A stretch of 64,000 bases of DNA from Chitinophaga costaii. GTDB taxonomy: Bacteria; Bacteroidota; Bacteroidia; Chitinophagales; Chitinophagaceae. The notes under the pieces were generated by a model that did not search any database, was not told the origin of the DNA, and worked only from the letters and a program-made list of their open reading frames with translations. Made by a program: the position numbers and the translations under genes. This document shows, piece by piece, positions 63,236 through 64,000 of this stretch (its first letter is position 1; every line of letters begins with the position of its first letter). The stretch covers positions 172,715 through 236,714 of the forward strand of contig NZ_FMAR01000006.1 of NCBI RefSeq assembly GCF_900094705.1. Reading direction: 5' to 3'.

Positions 63236-63817
63236 CTATGGTTTTGGGTACATGCGTACCTGTACGGACAAGTGTTGGGGCGACAAAAGCACGACCTGCT
63301 GGTCCGTAGAAACACTCACTGTTTTCAGGTGTTCGTAAATTAAAGTGGATGCTGTTTTGTACAATAAATTGCTGGTGCGGGAAATGATCTGCACCGACTG
63401 AATATACCCGGAACTGTCTGTTTCCAGTAGCACCTGCTGCGGGTTCACCTCCGGCGTTCTGGCGGTGTAACTGAGCGATCGGGCACCTGAAAATCCGTTA
63501 GTCACGGAGTCTAAGATGTACTGATCGCGAAGCGAAGGTTTGTTCAGGTTTATTCCTGCAAATGGTTTTAACAGTTTACTAATAATACCCGTATCGCTGG
63601 TAATTATGGAATCGCGAACACCATTTTGCTCCACCAATTTATGAAATTGCAGGCCGGCCTGTTCCATTTGCTTTTTTTCGCTGGCAAAATAAGCTGGCAG
63701 GTCGCGAAAACGCTCCGTAGAGGCAGTTACCGGCGCCTGCAAACGCATGCAAGCAGCTAAAAACAACAGCAGGCTAACTCCTGAAATTCCTTTCCATCGG
63801 GCAAATCGACAATCCAT
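63236..63817 (-). CDS. Lipoprotein of unknown function upstream of uvrC
   Basis: A 193-residue lipoprotein (lipobox 'LLLFLAAC', acylated Cys23). The mature part has a helical segment rich in Gln/Lys (about 40-70) and later beta-type strands; no domain is recognised. It may be a small periplasmic or outer-membrane protein. It ends four bases before the uvrC ATG, so it shares a transcript and probably translation. A -7 match (63822-63829) lies only four bases before its ATG, which would make the transcript leaderless. Confidence 0.8.
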   Translation of the reverse strand: MDCRFARWKGISGVSLLLFLAACMRLQAPVTASTERFRDLPAYFASEKKQMEQAGLQFHKLVEQNGVRDSIITSDTGIISKLLKPFAGINLNKPSLRDQYILDSVTNGFSGARSLSYTARTPEVNPQQVLLETDSSGYIQSVQIISRTSNLLYKTASTLIYEHLKTVSVSTDQQVVLLSPQHLSVQVRMYPKP

Positions 63818-63821
63818 ATTT

Positions 63822-63829
63822 CAAAATTA
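63822..63829 (-). promoter_or_regulatory. -7 element four bases before the lipoprotein-uvrC start
   Basis: On the minus strand TAATTTTG fits TAnnTTTG and ends four bases before ATG 63817. The predicted start of transcription falls on or next to the start codon. No -33 TTTG lies at the usual spacing. Confidence 0.4.
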
Positions 63830-63905
63830 CGGAAAAGGAGGATGATAGCAGTGGTTAGACTTGAGGGGAACCTTATATCGGTACGGGCTATGGCACACAT
63901 TACGG

Positions 63906-64000
63906 ATCGAGTAGGAAGGTAGGGATTAATTCCCTACCTGTCCTCTCACACCACCGTACGTACCGTTCGGTATACGGCGGTTCCTTAATTTAGTTCCGAG
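63906..64000 (-). mobile_element. 3' end of a group II intron (domains V and VI), partial
   Basis: On the minus strand the edge reads as a domain V hairpin (about 63948-63983): arms ACCGCCGTA and TACGGTGGT with a two-base CG bulge and the catalytic triad-like CGC. It is followed by the GTGTGAGAGGAC linker and a domain VI hairpin with AGGTAGGGA/TCCCTACCT arms (63917-63939). The intron-end CCTACTCGAT closes at 63906. This layout and wording is typical of group II introns in Bacteroidota. The body, including any reverse transcriptase/maturase, lies past 64000. Confidence 0.8.

Noticed and set aside
1..64000. tRNA, rRNA, CRISPR array or prophage
   Set aside because: Read for T-loop-like GTTCRANNC with acceptor pairing, regular spaced repeats and phage gene blocks; none was found. 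A covariance-model scan would be the decisive check for small RNAs.

Overview
The window looks like chromosomal DNA of a Bacteroidota bacterium, most likely of the Chitinophagaceae or a close relative. Evidence: two SusC/SusD outer-membrane uptake pairs, a PorZ-type type IX secretion protein, DUF5686 and TolB/barrel outer-membrane proteins, a MoxR-DUF58-Bat cluster, almost no Shine-Dalgarno sites, and many TAnnTTTG (-7) promoter elements typical of the phylum. The family assignment is inference from gene content; no rRNA or tRNA gene was seen to confirm it.

Layout. 1-4.1 kb: YihY fragment, MazG-like pyrophosphohydrolase and dtd (minus), then arfB and a Wzx-like flippase (plus) and an MBL hydrolase (minus). 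4.1-7.5 kb: a large TolB-like/barrel protein. 7.6-11.3 kb (minus): DUF1361, dgkA, a small membrane protein, creD, a winged-helix regulator and a membrane protein; the last three look like one autoregulated unit, with matching ACTTTG palindromes before two of the genes. 11.8-16.7 kb: DUF5686 protein, gamma carbonic anhydrase, class III aminotransferase, and two tiny tandem lipoproteins. 16.8-21.9 kb (minus): rsgA and a MoxR-DUF58-BatD-like-BatA cluster. 22-29 kb: a cyclophilin, gcvH, VanZ, OmpA lipoprotein, prfA, amidohydrolase, MscS channel and a cysteine-less thioredoxin-like protein. 29-39 kb: MerR regulator, M23 peptidase, alaS, PDZ protein, aldehyde dehydrogenase, gatB, TlpA-like lipoprotein.

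39.3-49.1 kb holds two consecutive susC-susD pairs on the minus strand with no enzymes, sigma factors or anti-sigma factors beside them. They are followed by an IS1595-transposase-like gene whose catalytic acidic residues look degraded, an MMPL/RND exporter and divergent porZ. 55.5-63.8 kb is housekeeping: recO, lpxH, an LUD protein, ftsH, rsfS, birA, uvrC and a lipoprotein in an apparent operon with uvrC.

The right edge (about 63906 to 64000) carries what looks like the 3' end (domains V and VI) of a group II intron on the minus strand; its body lies outside the window. No CRISPR array, prophage, tRNA or rRNA was found. Nothing seen amounts to a clear new multi-gene system. The best leads are the palindrome-controlled creD unit, the paired micro-lipoproteins, the degenerate transposase and the cysteine-free thioredoxin-like protein.
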